64,000 bases of DNA from the NCBI GenBank assembly GCA_020746105.1, contig CM036632.1, positions 5,022,001 to 5,086,000 on the forward strand, in the 5' to 3' direction. The DNA is from Trogon surrucura (lineage: Eukaryota > Chordata > Aves > Trogoniformes > Trogonidae). Positions within the stretch are counted from its first letter, which is position 1. The number at the start of each line of letters is the position of its first letter. The translations under genes and the position numbers were made by a program. Shown here piece after piece: positions 13,701 to 23,248 of this stretch. The notes beneath the pieces were generated by a model. It did no database searches. It saw nothing but the letters and a program-made list of their open reading frames with translations, and had not been told where the DNA came from.

Positions 13701-16700
13701 ATAAAGCCTTTAGACCCAAGTATTGCGACTTAGTCCCTGTAAAGACTTCTGAGATTTTGCTAGAAGCTGAAGCAGACCCTTTGTAACGAGAATGAGAGTT
13801 GAAAGAAGTCTACAGAGACTTATCCTCGAAAGCTCTTTAGACTACAAGAAATGGAAGGACACAGATTGTAGTTTTGAAGGATGCTTTCTGTGAGCTGCAT
13901 GGCACTACATCTCTACTGCACCTCTCTGTGTTTTTTTGGTGTCTTGTTTTGTTTTGGCTTTTTAAAATGCTGTGTATTTCGGGATGTGTGTCCATCCTTT
14001 GGTTGTGTGGCTGGGTAGTTGCAGAACTGCTGTCTGCCAAGCCCAGAGAGAAGACCATAGGGAGGCTGTAGGGGGGATCACGCAGTGTTAGAAGTCCAGA
14101 TGGTGTCTGTGGGAGGTCTGAGTCACTTTGGTGTAGGCTGTGTTTGACACTGCCACCCTAAGGCATCCCAAACGGGTATAAATGTGGAGGTGTGGAAGAT
14201 GGTTGGGAGGTTCCTAGGATTACCATGGTTTCCTGCAAACCCCACACGTGGGGTAATTGTAGGGTTCTAGGAGGAACTTTTTCTCCTTCTTGCAGAAGCT
14301 CAGATGATGATGGGGAAGAAGAATCAGCTGCTCAAGGGAGTAGACAAACACACGATAATCTTTACAGAGTGCACATGCCCAGCCTCTATAGCTGTGGGAG
14401 TAGTTATGGCAGTGAGACCAGCATCCCAGCAGCAGCACACACAGTCAGCAATGCTCCCGTCACGGAGTACATGTGAGTATCCCGACAAGAAGCTGTATTG
14501 AAGCTTGTCCAGGTTCCTTTGCTCTGATTTATGTCGTTGCCAAGTGCTGTGAGACTGGCATTTTTGACCAAGCAGTAGCAGGTGATGAAGGATTTTGTCC
14601 CAAGTTTCAAAAAGCATGTTTTCTCATTGGCATCTAATGGGAGAAGGGGATAACATTGAAGTGCTGCAGTAGAGAGAGTTGAGTTAAAGAGCGTGCTCCA
14701 GAATGTGAACAGTTTTGTCCCACAGGATTTAGAAATCTGTCAAGAGAAAAGACGTAGGAAAGTGTTGTCTGGGCTCCTTATTCTCCAATGATTCTGGTCA
14801 CCAGAAGACTTAATTCTTCAGACAGAGCAGCCTTGCCAGAAGATTTTAAACCTCCTGAGAGTCTGAGAGCCAAGACAAAACCTGCAGGCTCTGTCCTTAC
14901 ATGTTATTTGCAGTCAGCTGTGACATCTGTTGCAATCTGCAGCTACCTAGCCCAGGTGGGATCTTCAGAGCTTTCTCCTGAAGTGCCTAACCCTGATCAC
15001 ACTTGGACTACCTTCAGCACCCATCTTTTTTGGGCTGCCACATAATTTTGTTCTTCCCCTTAGACTGTGTCCTCATTTTATCTTCATTTCTGCAGCTTGG
15101 CAGTTCTGATGCTGCAGTGAGGCATATTTTACACAGATCTATTTTTAAATCACTTGACACGATTCAGTGTGGGCCCTTCTGAGTAAGAATGTAAAGATAG
15201 TGCTTGATATGAGGAAAATAACGCTAGTTTTGTGCCCTTGTCTGAAAAAGGGGATCCACCTAACCTGTAAGAAGAGCTTTGGGGGAGACTGGCCTGCTAC
15301 AGTAGTTCTGGGGGTACATATGCTCTATCCATGTCACCACCAGAGACCATCCCCAGAGAAGCATGGCACGTGCCCCTGTTACCATGTGTGTCTTCCTTTC
15401 CTAGGAGCCAGAATGCAAATTTCCAGAACCCCCGTTGCGAGAATACCCCGCTCATTGGCCGGGAGTCCCCACCTCCCTCAGTAAGTCTGTCTTTACTGCT
15501 CCTCTCTGCTTCAGCAACTTTGGGGAATATACATTTGCCACTCCTATATAATCTCAAGGGAGCTGATTGTGCAGCCGAACACAGGATCTGGCCCATAAAT
15601 GGCAGCAATTTGAATATACAAGCTATGTCTCACCTGCCATGGAGAATAAAACCCTGCTGTGCTATTTTGGACATAGCACATAAGAAGAGTAAAGTTTGAT
15701 CTGTTAACACTGGTAATCCTATGGGCCCAGTCCTGCCACCACTGAAGTGCATGAGTATCTTGGTGCATAACTTCAGCAGGATGATTCACTTGCATGCAGT
15801 GTACTTGCTGTCTGTGGCATCGGTTCCTCAAGTTTAAAAAGAGACTTGTTAAAATGGTAAATTCAGAGTTATTGCTGAACCTCTCTCCTTAATCTGCCCT
15901 AAAGAGATGGTAGGGTGAAACCTGTATTTTTTTTTTGTTCAAATTTTTTTCTTTATTCTTTCTTTCACAACTGTTTTACTTTCTTTAGAATCTATTTTTG
16001 TATTTAATTTCCTATGGAGGAAAACAAAATGAAAAAAACCACAACTTTCATGGAAGATTTTGGTATTTGGAGTGGCCTGATAGCCATTTCTGTATGCGGG
16101 ATAAAAGATGGGCTTGCCTTCATGTCTGTGTAAGAACTAGATGAATATTGCCCTCCTTCACTGGATTCTGTAAGCCTTACTTACACCAGAACTTGGAGAA
16201 CGTGCCATTGCAGTGCTCACTAACTTGGTGGTGTGATTGCACAGGATGAGTAGTAGCATGCTTAATGATCAACCAGTCTTCAGGTATAGGTAAAGAAAAT
16301 ACACTGTCTGGTGCATGGGTCAAATTTTTGGGAAGGGGAGGAAGAGGAGTTTGGAGGATGGAGGAGCAGGAATTGTGGTGGAAAAGAGGACATCACATTC
16401 ATGTTTTCACTTCAGAAGGACCAGTTCATCTTGCTGTAGAGAAAGTGGAGAGTTGATCCTTGTCTCTGTACTTGTCCAGACCTCTTTCAACCTTCACAAA
16501 GAGTTTTTCCCGATCCCTGGTGGTACTCCAGTCGCAAGCTCTGGTAGCACTATCTGCTCTCAGCAACGAGATGGTCCTCAGGAGAAGAGCTGATGTGCTG
16601 CACACAGTACAGTGTGGCAAGTGCTTTTCTGCTGGCGTTTCCCGGTGTAAGAAGGGCACTGTCCCTCTGGTACTGCCGAGGCATGTGTTCGTTCAATGTC

Positions 16701-19700
16701 TGTAGGTCCTGCTTCCCCTTGCCCTACAGCTCTTCTGCTTCAGAGAAAGCACACTCCTTTCTGCAGGGGCTTTAGTCATGCAAAAACTTCCCTGGTTCTT
16801 CAGTAGCTGTTTGCGTTGATACCCTAAGCGGGGGGATCTGACTCCTGGTGCCTTAGGCTGCTTTTTGAGAGTAGAAAAAGATGAGATTTATTTTATTTTT
16901 TTTTCATAGTAACTTGACTTGGCAGCTGTCAAGACGGCTGTAGGGAAGTGCAGGAGCTGGGGGAGGAGGAGAGTGCAGTGCTGCACCTATAGACAAGGGG
17001 AACTTCTCCTAGAGGAGACAAGGAACAGACTATAGGATACATGCGTTTGCTGGAGGGGCATAGTAGACGGGCAGTGGAGAGAAGGAAAATACTGCCTCTC
17101 TCCTATTGGCAGGCAGCAGGGAAGGGGGCGATTTTTTTTTTTTGTATGTGTTCGCAGCTCTCCGTAGCAACTGGTTGAAAACGTACTGAGGCAGAAGAAA
17201 TTGTAACTTTTTCTAACAAATCATATGTGGGAGGAGAGTGATGAGAAGGGGATGCCAATGCACATCTGCCTCTTTTGGGGGGAGGGCGTAGAGGGAGGTA
17301 ACCATCGTGGTAGGTTATGTCCAGTGAGTGGACAGAGCTGATATATTCCATTTAGCTTTCTGTGAACAGATGGTGAAAACTAAGATGTGATGATCCTGCT
17401 GCATTGTTTGTCCGTTACTTTTCCTGGCTTTTTGTTTGTTTGTTTGGTTTTTTCCCCTCTCTCATTCCTTCTGTTTTCTCCTTCTTGCCGCAGGGCTATT
17501 CCCTTAGGGTTGTAGAGCCCACCTTGTCACTGACACACACCACAGCGTTTCACTTGCTTGCACTGTGTTTTTCATGCACGTTGAGGCTGCACTCTCTTTT
17601 TCTCTCTCTTTCTTGCGTCATCACAGTTGTATTTGGCTGCCATGGACAGTAGCAGCCATATGAGCTGGCAGCTTAAGCCCTCGGACAGTGCACGGACATA
17701 CTGGTAACAGCGCCCGCAAATGGAACAGGTACTGGAAAAAAGGTCCTTCTTGCTCAACCCCTTTTCCACTCCCAACCACTCCCTTCATCCCTGCACTGTT
17801 TATCCCAGGCCAGTGCCTTTTATTTCTTCACATTCCTTCCCTCTGCACCTCCCACCCCATTCCCTCCTGCCAAGGGTTAAAATTGAAATCAGTTTTTGCG
17901 CTGGTGCAGACTGAAGGAGCAGTATCAACATCGTAAAGGCTTCTGGTGCACGTTGTGAGGGTTGTAGGTACCCATGCCTTACAAAAGCTAACTCACAGCA
18001 GCTTCAACTCGGAGTCCACACTTGAGAACCGTTTGAACACTTAGTACTGAGTGCTGCTGGAATGTAGAACTAACCCAGCACTTCAGATGCGGAATAGAAG
18101 TTCTCTCATCACAAGAAGCCATTCTCTAGAAGTAAAGAGAACCGATCTAGCAGCTTTTCAGTCGGGACTAGTTGTCTTAAGTCAGCTTTTGACTTCCCTT
18201 GAGCCCTACTGCTGTTCCATTTGTCTTGACTGGTCATAACAGCATGTGCCTGAAACCCCCAATACTTACCTGCCGCAAGTTTTTTTAGCTTCTTAGTAGG
18301 ATTTTGAATTTATTGAAAGATCATTCTATGATCCTAGCTAGTAGTGATGGCCTGTCGTGAAGAGTTAGTTGTTGCCTGTTAGATCCCTGTGCAGCTTTTA
18401 TCCTTGCGTTTTAAAATCCAAAAGGAGCAAGTTTAAAATAAAACAAACAACAAACACTGCCCTAAGGGTCAAGACATAAGCACTAAGATCTGTTTCATTC
18501 TGTTTCAAAACCTTTTACTGTTTTGTTTGTTCTCTGTGTGTCCAAATCATCCCATCCATGTCCCACGGGGTCCTCCTAGAACCATTTCAGTGTCTGAATT
18601 CCTAATGGGCTGTAGCTGCTGACGCTCCCCAAGACAGTAAGTGTTTCTTCACTCACAGTGGCCCATGATGGAGCCATGTGCCTGCAGAAAGAATAGGTCA
18701 TCTCTATTAGACCTTGTAGTTTTGTAGCTTGGTTAAATATAGGGTATAATTAGAGCTACCAGACAACTCACCTGGTAAGAAGGACAGTGCTTCTTCAGGG
18801 GAACTACAGTCACACAGTAACTGGAAGGTGTTTGGTTCCAGATGGAACAGAAGGCCTGTTGCTTTTGGCTCATGCAGTCAGTGACCTGCATCTTGCATTT
18901 TCTTCCCAGAAATACATGTCCATAAAGCTGCTGTTCCTTCTTTCCTGCTCTTGTTGAGACTTTGTCAGCCTTGCATTGAATTCCTTTCTGTCATGTTACT
19001 GCTTGGTCTGCATTCTTGCTGCCTCTTGCCGTTTGTCTGCCTGCCTTGTGACATGCTGGGAAGGTGCTGTCGGAACCGGGTGTCTTGATGCTCTCTGCCC
19101 TGGTGCATGAACACAGACAAACTTGTCTTGAGGCATGGTGCTGGCACCTTTTGAAAGGGTCACCACTTTCTTCAGTCTCAAGTCTTGAGAAGACTGCTCT
19201 TGGGCGTCAACTTACGGTGGTTTTTCTGTTTTTTTGATTCCTGCAGGTGATATTGTAGTGATGTAAGATAAGTCTGTTCCATGAAATGAGATACTGCTTG
19301 GGGGGCGGGGGGGGAGTTCTAGTGTCTCTGTTCTGGACTTATCTCCTCTGGGCTGAAGCATGGCCTGATCTCAGTCTGTACTGTCTTCTGTTTGCCGAAG
19401 GTCACACCCAGAGTTTAATGTGGCTGTCTGCAGGGCTAAGAAAAAAGGCGATACATTCTTCCCAAGACTTTAAAAACAAACAAAACAAACAGAAGCTCTG
19501 TTCTTTTGACTTGAAAAACTTAAGTCCCTTTGAATTCAGAACCCACTGGCTGGAATTGGCTGTTTCCCTGCATCTTGTACCTCCCATACATAATGATACC
19601 AACCCGTGTGTTTACTGTGCTCTAGTTATTTGAGATGTGGATCAACCTTTAAGAACTTGAATCCAGAAGCTTCGGTCTTTATTGGATTACCTGTATAGCT

Positions 19701-22700
19701 CTGGCAGGAAATCAAAGTCAGAGTAGCTGAAGAGATATGAGTGGGGTTTTTAACCACAAACAGTAAATGGTTTATACTGAGGAGTCATGGTTTCATATAG
19801 TAAGTGATCTTCCTGGATAACTCAGCTAGATGTAAGTACTCATGCTGTGCACAGTTCACAGGAGTTGGTAGAATTTATGGTCTCCAAAATTAACTGATTA
19901 TTCCCATTATTTTTTTTTTGTTTTTGCAACCAATGATGCCTTTGTATACAGGCCATATGTATTAAGCACCTAACTAGTATGTGCTGGCAAACCATACTTA
20001 TTAAAGTTTATACCCCCAACAAGGCCAAATGTGAGGGGGAGAGGTTTGGTTTTTGGCTAGGCTTTTTTTTTGAGAATTATTAACATACTTGTGTGGAATC
20101 AGGTGTGTTTGTCCTAGCTGACTGCTAAGGGACTGAGAAGTGTGTTGAATAGCACAAGCGACAAGAAAAACAGTAACAAGAAGTCCGTCCTTTAGGCACT
20201 CTTTTTAGGGTAGCTGACAGTGTGGTGAAGGTATGGGTTGAAACTTGTCCTCCGCACTGTTTTTGAAAGGGTAAATGAGAGTGCATAGGCACGTGGTTAC
20301 TTCCAGCGAGAGTACTGGAAGAATGATTGCATTGTGCATGTTCTTTAACCTTCTATGAAAGCTCCTCTTTAAAGGAAACGAAATGCAGCTGTGTAGCTTA
20401 CAGCTGTGTCACACACTGTATCCAGGTTACCTCGGAGTAGAGTCCAAGACCTCCTTCGCTCTGAATTGTGCTCAGTCTTTAGAATTCCTTTCAAAAGGAG
20501 CTAAAGAGTTATTTTAACTATCGCTAATATAGTTCAGTTTCATATCTATGTGACTGACAAGTATCTGCTGATACATCTTCATCTACTGGCCTGTCCAGGT
20601 ACTGGCACGTGTGTATTCCACAGCATCTTTCTTCCACTTCCAGCAGAGGATGCGCTGAAGGACTTGGATGAGGGGCTGCTGTCAACAGCACGTGGAGCAA
20701 AGCGTTCTCGTGCGTGGAGTCTAATGCAGTGCCTGAAGAACCAGTGCACGCTGATAGAGCTGTGCTGGTGAAGTGTTAGGTCTCTGCTGCCAAATTTCAG
20801 TCATACTTACCACGGTCACTAAAAATACACTTTTACAGAAGGAGTAACTGGTTCAAACTGTAATTGGAAAAGGCACAAAGGTGCAAAAGTCCTCAGTTAA
20901 GGAGAGAACATCAGCCCTAACTCTGAGTACTCTTTGAGTCTTGATTTTTTTTCCTTGTGGTGGATTGCAGGTAGGTTTGAATGTAAAACTGTCCAAATCC
21001 CATGTTCTGATTACTTTGTTTTAGTGACACTTAACAGCTGTGGGGTGTTTTCTTGGTGGAGAAAGGAGTGAATTCTTATCAACTTCTCCCTCTGTGATGG
21101 ATGTACTTTGTACATCCTTGAAATGCAGTTCATCGTGTGGCCCTTCTTGATTTTAATGCTCAAAAAAGAGTTGACCTTGCATGTTGTGTGCTGAACCTGT
21201 ATGACTTGTCCAGGAAGATGCACAATAACCTCCTATGATCTGAGATTTTTTTTTTCTAATACTTCTTACAAAACCTTAGCACCTGGAAGTTCATACTCAT
21301 CTCCTATCATGTCACCATGCAGAATACGAGTGGGAAACGATCAGTCAAAATCACAGAATCACAAAAAGCCTTTTGCCTTGTAAGACCCTCTTCTTAGCGT
21401 GATGTTTGGCTGTTAATTTCAACATTGCACTACCTGAAACATGCCCTACTTATTCTATGAGAAAGTTCTTTGACTTCTAAGCCTCTCTGAGCTTGTTGGG
21501 TTAGTCTCATATGTTTTAATAATGCTCTAAGCTTTATTTCTGAAACAGTAATCACATTTAATAAACTGTGTAGAACATAGTCCTTAAACTGGCTCAGCTT
21601 GGTATTTTCTACCTTTTTCCTTCTCACTGACAAAAAAATACATCTTAAAGAGAGAAAGAACAAGATGTACCCTTTGTCTTCTAAATATAGATGCTGTTTC
21701 TGGGCCAGAGTTTTATATAAAGATCCATGTTCTGCACCAAGTTTTCCAATTATGGGAGACACTAAAAGATGAATGTGCAAATAAGCCACAGGTGTCTTCT
21801 TCTTGTGCCAATGGGGTCAGCTCTGCTAAAGGAGTCGTTTCTCTCTTCTATTGTGCAGAGGCTCAGCCTGGGTTGGTCTTTGAAGGAAAATTGATAAAAT
21901 ACTGTTAATTTTCTGAAAACCCCTTTGGACAGCTGAGCTTTTGAGAGCCTAAAGATGCCTGATAACATTCTCTCCCAGTGAGCAAGATAAATCATACCTC
22001 CTGGTGTGCCACCGCCTTTCAGTTGTCTCTTTGCCAGCTTCACCGGCTATTTCATGTGGTTCGGTTTTAAAGGTGATAAAAAGTTAGTATGCTCAAGAGC
22101 TCTCTTGGGAAGCAAGATGTGGATATTATAGAATTATTCAAGCTCCAGCTGGTATAAAAAGAGGAATAAAATGTCTGTCCTCATTGCTTGGTTATTCGTA
22201 TCAGGGTAGCAGAATCCCAGAAGCAGTAATGTGGTCATGATGAAGGCATAGAGCACGTTGGCATAAAGAGGCAAAGTCTTTTGTTCTTACTGCTTGGTAT
22301 TGTTTACATGCTTTTCAGCTCATTATTCAAAGCTGAATGGCATATGTTACCTCAGTAGCTTCTGGGAGCTGTTTTGGATTACCTTGCTTAGAATCAAAAA
22401 GAAAGTAAGAGAAAACAAAACCCCCAAACCAAAACAACCTCTCATCTTTCTGACTTTCTCTTCTTGCCCCCAAGCTGGAGTCTTGCCTCCTACTGCACGG
22501 CATGCAGGTTAGATCCTAAGCCACAGTGGATTATTAACCATCTGATAACTGTTAGCTAATATTTTGTTTGATGGCAGCCTGTTTGCAGCCTGACAGGGTC
22601 TGTTCTTTCTTGAGTATAAATTATTCAGAGGTTCATTCTTCCACACTTCCCTTTCAAACTGCCCATCTGTGATGCATGCAGTCGTCGGATGCCCTCGTTG

Positions 22701-23248
22701 CTGTAAACTGCAATGTACAAGTGCAGAGCCTGCCTGGGTTTTTTTCGGCCACCTTTTCTGGCATGGTTGAAAAGCAATAACATGACCAAGAGGGCCTGAA
22801 GGTGTGAGGTGGGTTTTTACATCTGCATCATTTCCATTTCATTTCTTCTGCCAAGTGAACTATGGCATATTTCGACTCAATGACTATGGGATTTCCTTCT
22901 CTGTAGAGAGCTTGGATAAATCATTAGCCCGTCTGCACTGACCCAGCCAGCATCCTTGCAGGATGCCAGTGTTACTATGAGTGGACTATGCAGTGACTTG
23001 TGAAACTTTCCTTGTCAGACTGAGACTGAGCCAGCAGCTCCTTGATATGCTTGCTGTAAATACAGACCATTTGATGCTGGGAGGTGGTCGTAACCTGTGG
23101 TTCCGTGTTTACATTAGTCATTCTGACTTACTTTTCTGTTCTGCTTGTTTTGTTTTCTTGTCTTGTCTTCCTCCAGTACACCTCCAGCATGAGAGCCAAA
23201 TACCTCGCCACCAACCAACCTCGTCCAGATGCTGGCAGTGTGCATTAA
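1717..23248 (+). CDS. TTYH3: TTYH3, C-terminal half (nine spliced exons, 5' end outside window)
   Basis: Tweety proteins are five-pass plasma-membrane proteins, described as volume-regulated or calcium-activated anion channels, although structural work has questioned pore function. Joining nine exons with GT/AG borders gives 283 in-frame residues closely matching my recollection of vertebrate TTYH3. In order they hold membrane segment 4 (VCLLGVFALIVSWG), a large extracellular domain with four cysteines (in DFC, ITC, VDC, GFCYD) and an N-S-T glycosylation sequon, membrane segment 5 (GLIYLVLFSFVTALMF), and a cytosolic tail with an acidic stretch (DDDGEEE) and a PPSY motif of the kind known to recruit NEDD4-family ubiquitin ligases. 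Total coding length here is 853 nt including stop, with all phases consistent. The N-terminal half, with membrane segments 1-3, lies left of the window. TTYH1 is less likely because, as I recall, it lacks the PPxY and the AKYLA tail. Confidence 0.96.
1790..2129 (+). other. TTYH3: TTYH3 intron
   Basis: Intron of 340 nt with GTAAGT donor and TCTAG acceptor. Nothing else recognised. Confidence 0.9.
2130..2205 (+). CDS. TTYH3: TTYH3 coding exon (extracellular domain start)
   Basis: Phase 0 exon reading GASDFCINPDAYVSKVVEE and on to LSA, then one base of a split aspartate codon. It includes the first extracellular cysteine. Donor GTAAGT at 2206. Confidence 0.95.
2206..9807 (+). other. TTYH3: TTYH3 large intron
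   Basis: A 7.6-kb intron with no further exon recognised. Two stretches (5160-5680 and 7950-8130) have the unique, homeobox-motif-rich texture of conserved non-coding elements and are described under findings. A short direct repeat of TTTGCCCAAAGAA lies near 6000-6025. No transposon copy was recognised. Confidence 0.8.
9808..9863 (+). CDS. TTYH3: TTYH3 coding exon (extracellular domain)
   Basis: Completes the split aspartate and reads TFRYYITCSAGYPNPFQQ, with the second extracellular cysteine. Acceptor TTTGCAG, donor GTGAGT at 9864. Confidence 0.95.
9864..11137 (+). other. TTYH3: TTYH3 intron with a U/UG-rich tract
   Basis: Intron of 1,274 nt. The segment 10838-10925 is strongly T- and TG-rich on the sense strand, ending about 210 nt before the next exon. 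No coding content is supported. Confidence 0.8.
11138..11230 (+). CDS. TTYH3: TTYH3 coding exon (extracellular helix)
   Basis: Exactly 31 codons in phase 0, reading KLSGSHKALVEMQDDVVELL and on to HPTSK. Acceptor GAGCAG, donor GTAACT at 11231. Confidence 0.95.
11348..11440 (+). CDS. TTYH3: TTYH3 coding exon (glycosylation sequon)
   Basis: Exactly 31 codons in phase 0, reading EYLTRVQEVLNSTEINLQQL and on to VDCRSLHL. It carries the N-S-T sequon and the third extracellular cysteine. It is separated from the previous exon by a 117-nt intron. Donor GTGAGT at 11441. Confidence 0.95.
11441..12126 (+). other. TTYH3: TTYH3 intron
   Basis: Intron of 686 nt. Nothing beyond splice signals is recognised. 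Confidence 0.85.
12127..12263 (+). CDS. TTYH3: TTYH3 coding exon (membrane segment 5)
   Basis: Reads DYVQALTGFCYDGVEGLIYL, then a hydrophobic run into IVCSVPHTWQQK, ending two bases into an arginine codon. It holds the fourth extracellular cysteine and the last membrane helix. Acceptor CTCCAG, donor GTATAG at 12264. Confidence 0.96.
12264..14295 (+). other. TTYH3: TTYH3 intron
   Basis: Intron of 2,032 nt. It contains a 23-nt tandem duplication at 12664-12709. Open frames around 12.9-13.5 kb lack splice or codon support and are treated as chance. Confidence 0.8.
12664..12709 (+). repeat. Two-copy tandem duplication, 23-nt unit
   Basis: The unit TGCCTTTTTGCCTTTGCTGA plus three bases occurs twice back to back, differing only at the last base. 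This looks like a recent local slippage event. Confidence 0.85.
14296..14472 (+). CDS. TTYH3: TTYH3 coding exon (cytosolic tail)
   Basis: Completes the split arginine, then reads SSDDDGEEESAAQ and continues through HMPSLYSCGSSYGSETSIPA to VTEY, ending two bases into a methionine codon. The YSCGSSYGSETS block is typical of tweety tails. Acceptor TTGCAG, donor GTGAGT at 14473. Confidence 0.96.
14473..15404 (+). other. TTYH3: TTYH3 intron
   Basis: Intron of 932 nt ending in a TTTCCTAG acceptor. No other feature seen. Confidence 0.85.
15405..15480 (+). CDS. TTYH3: TTYH3 coding exon (tail, first part of PPxY)
   Basis: Completes the methionine and reads SQNANFQNPRCENTPLIGRE then SPPPS, ending in phase 0. 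The exon supplies the PPS of the PPSY motif; the tyrosine is the first codon of the exon 7.7 kb downstream. Donor GTAAGT at 15481. Confidence 0.95.
15481..23176 (+). other. TTYH3: TTYH3 last intron
   Basis: A 7.7-kb intron. It contains two in-phase acceptor-like sites at 17493 and 17626, discussed as possible alternative terminal exons. A short CR1-like 3'-end motif lies near 21347-21370, too short to call. A 3' region around 22840-22960 may be conserved. Otherwise nothing recognised. Confidence 0.75.
17627..17707 (+). CDS. TTYH3: Possible alternative terminal exon of TTYH3
   Basis: A long pyrimidine tract (about 17588-17620) runs to a TCACAG acceptor ending at 17626. Joined in phase 0 to the exon ending at 15480, the downstream frame reads LYLAAMDSSSHMSWQLKPSD then SARTYW and stops at 17705-17707. 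This would replace the YTSSM tail and lose the PPxY. A second in-phase acceptor at 17493 gives a longer tail that stops at 17650-17652. I do not recognise either tail from known tweety proteins, so this is speculative. Confidence 0.22.
   Translation: MYLAAMDSSSHMSWQLKPSDSARTYW
23177..23248 (+). CDS. TTYH3: TTYH3 terminal coding exon and stop
   Basis: Reads YTSSMRAKYLATNQPRPDAG then SVH and stops at TAA 23246-23248. The first tyrosine completes the PPSY motif. Acceptor CTCCAG at 23176. The tail closely matches the YTSSMRAKYLATSQPRPD ending I recall for human TTYH3. Confidence 0.96.
   Translation, partial: YTSSMRAKYLATNQPRPDAGSVH

Noticed and set aside
18325-18345. ATCATTCTATGATCC, another CR1-tail-like word
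   Set aside because: Too short, with no CR1 sequence beside it.
21347-21370. AATCACAGAATCACA, like the 3' end of an inverted CR1 LINE
   Set aside because: The match stops after about 15-20 nt and the following bases do not fit the CR1 3' region as I recall it; too short to call.
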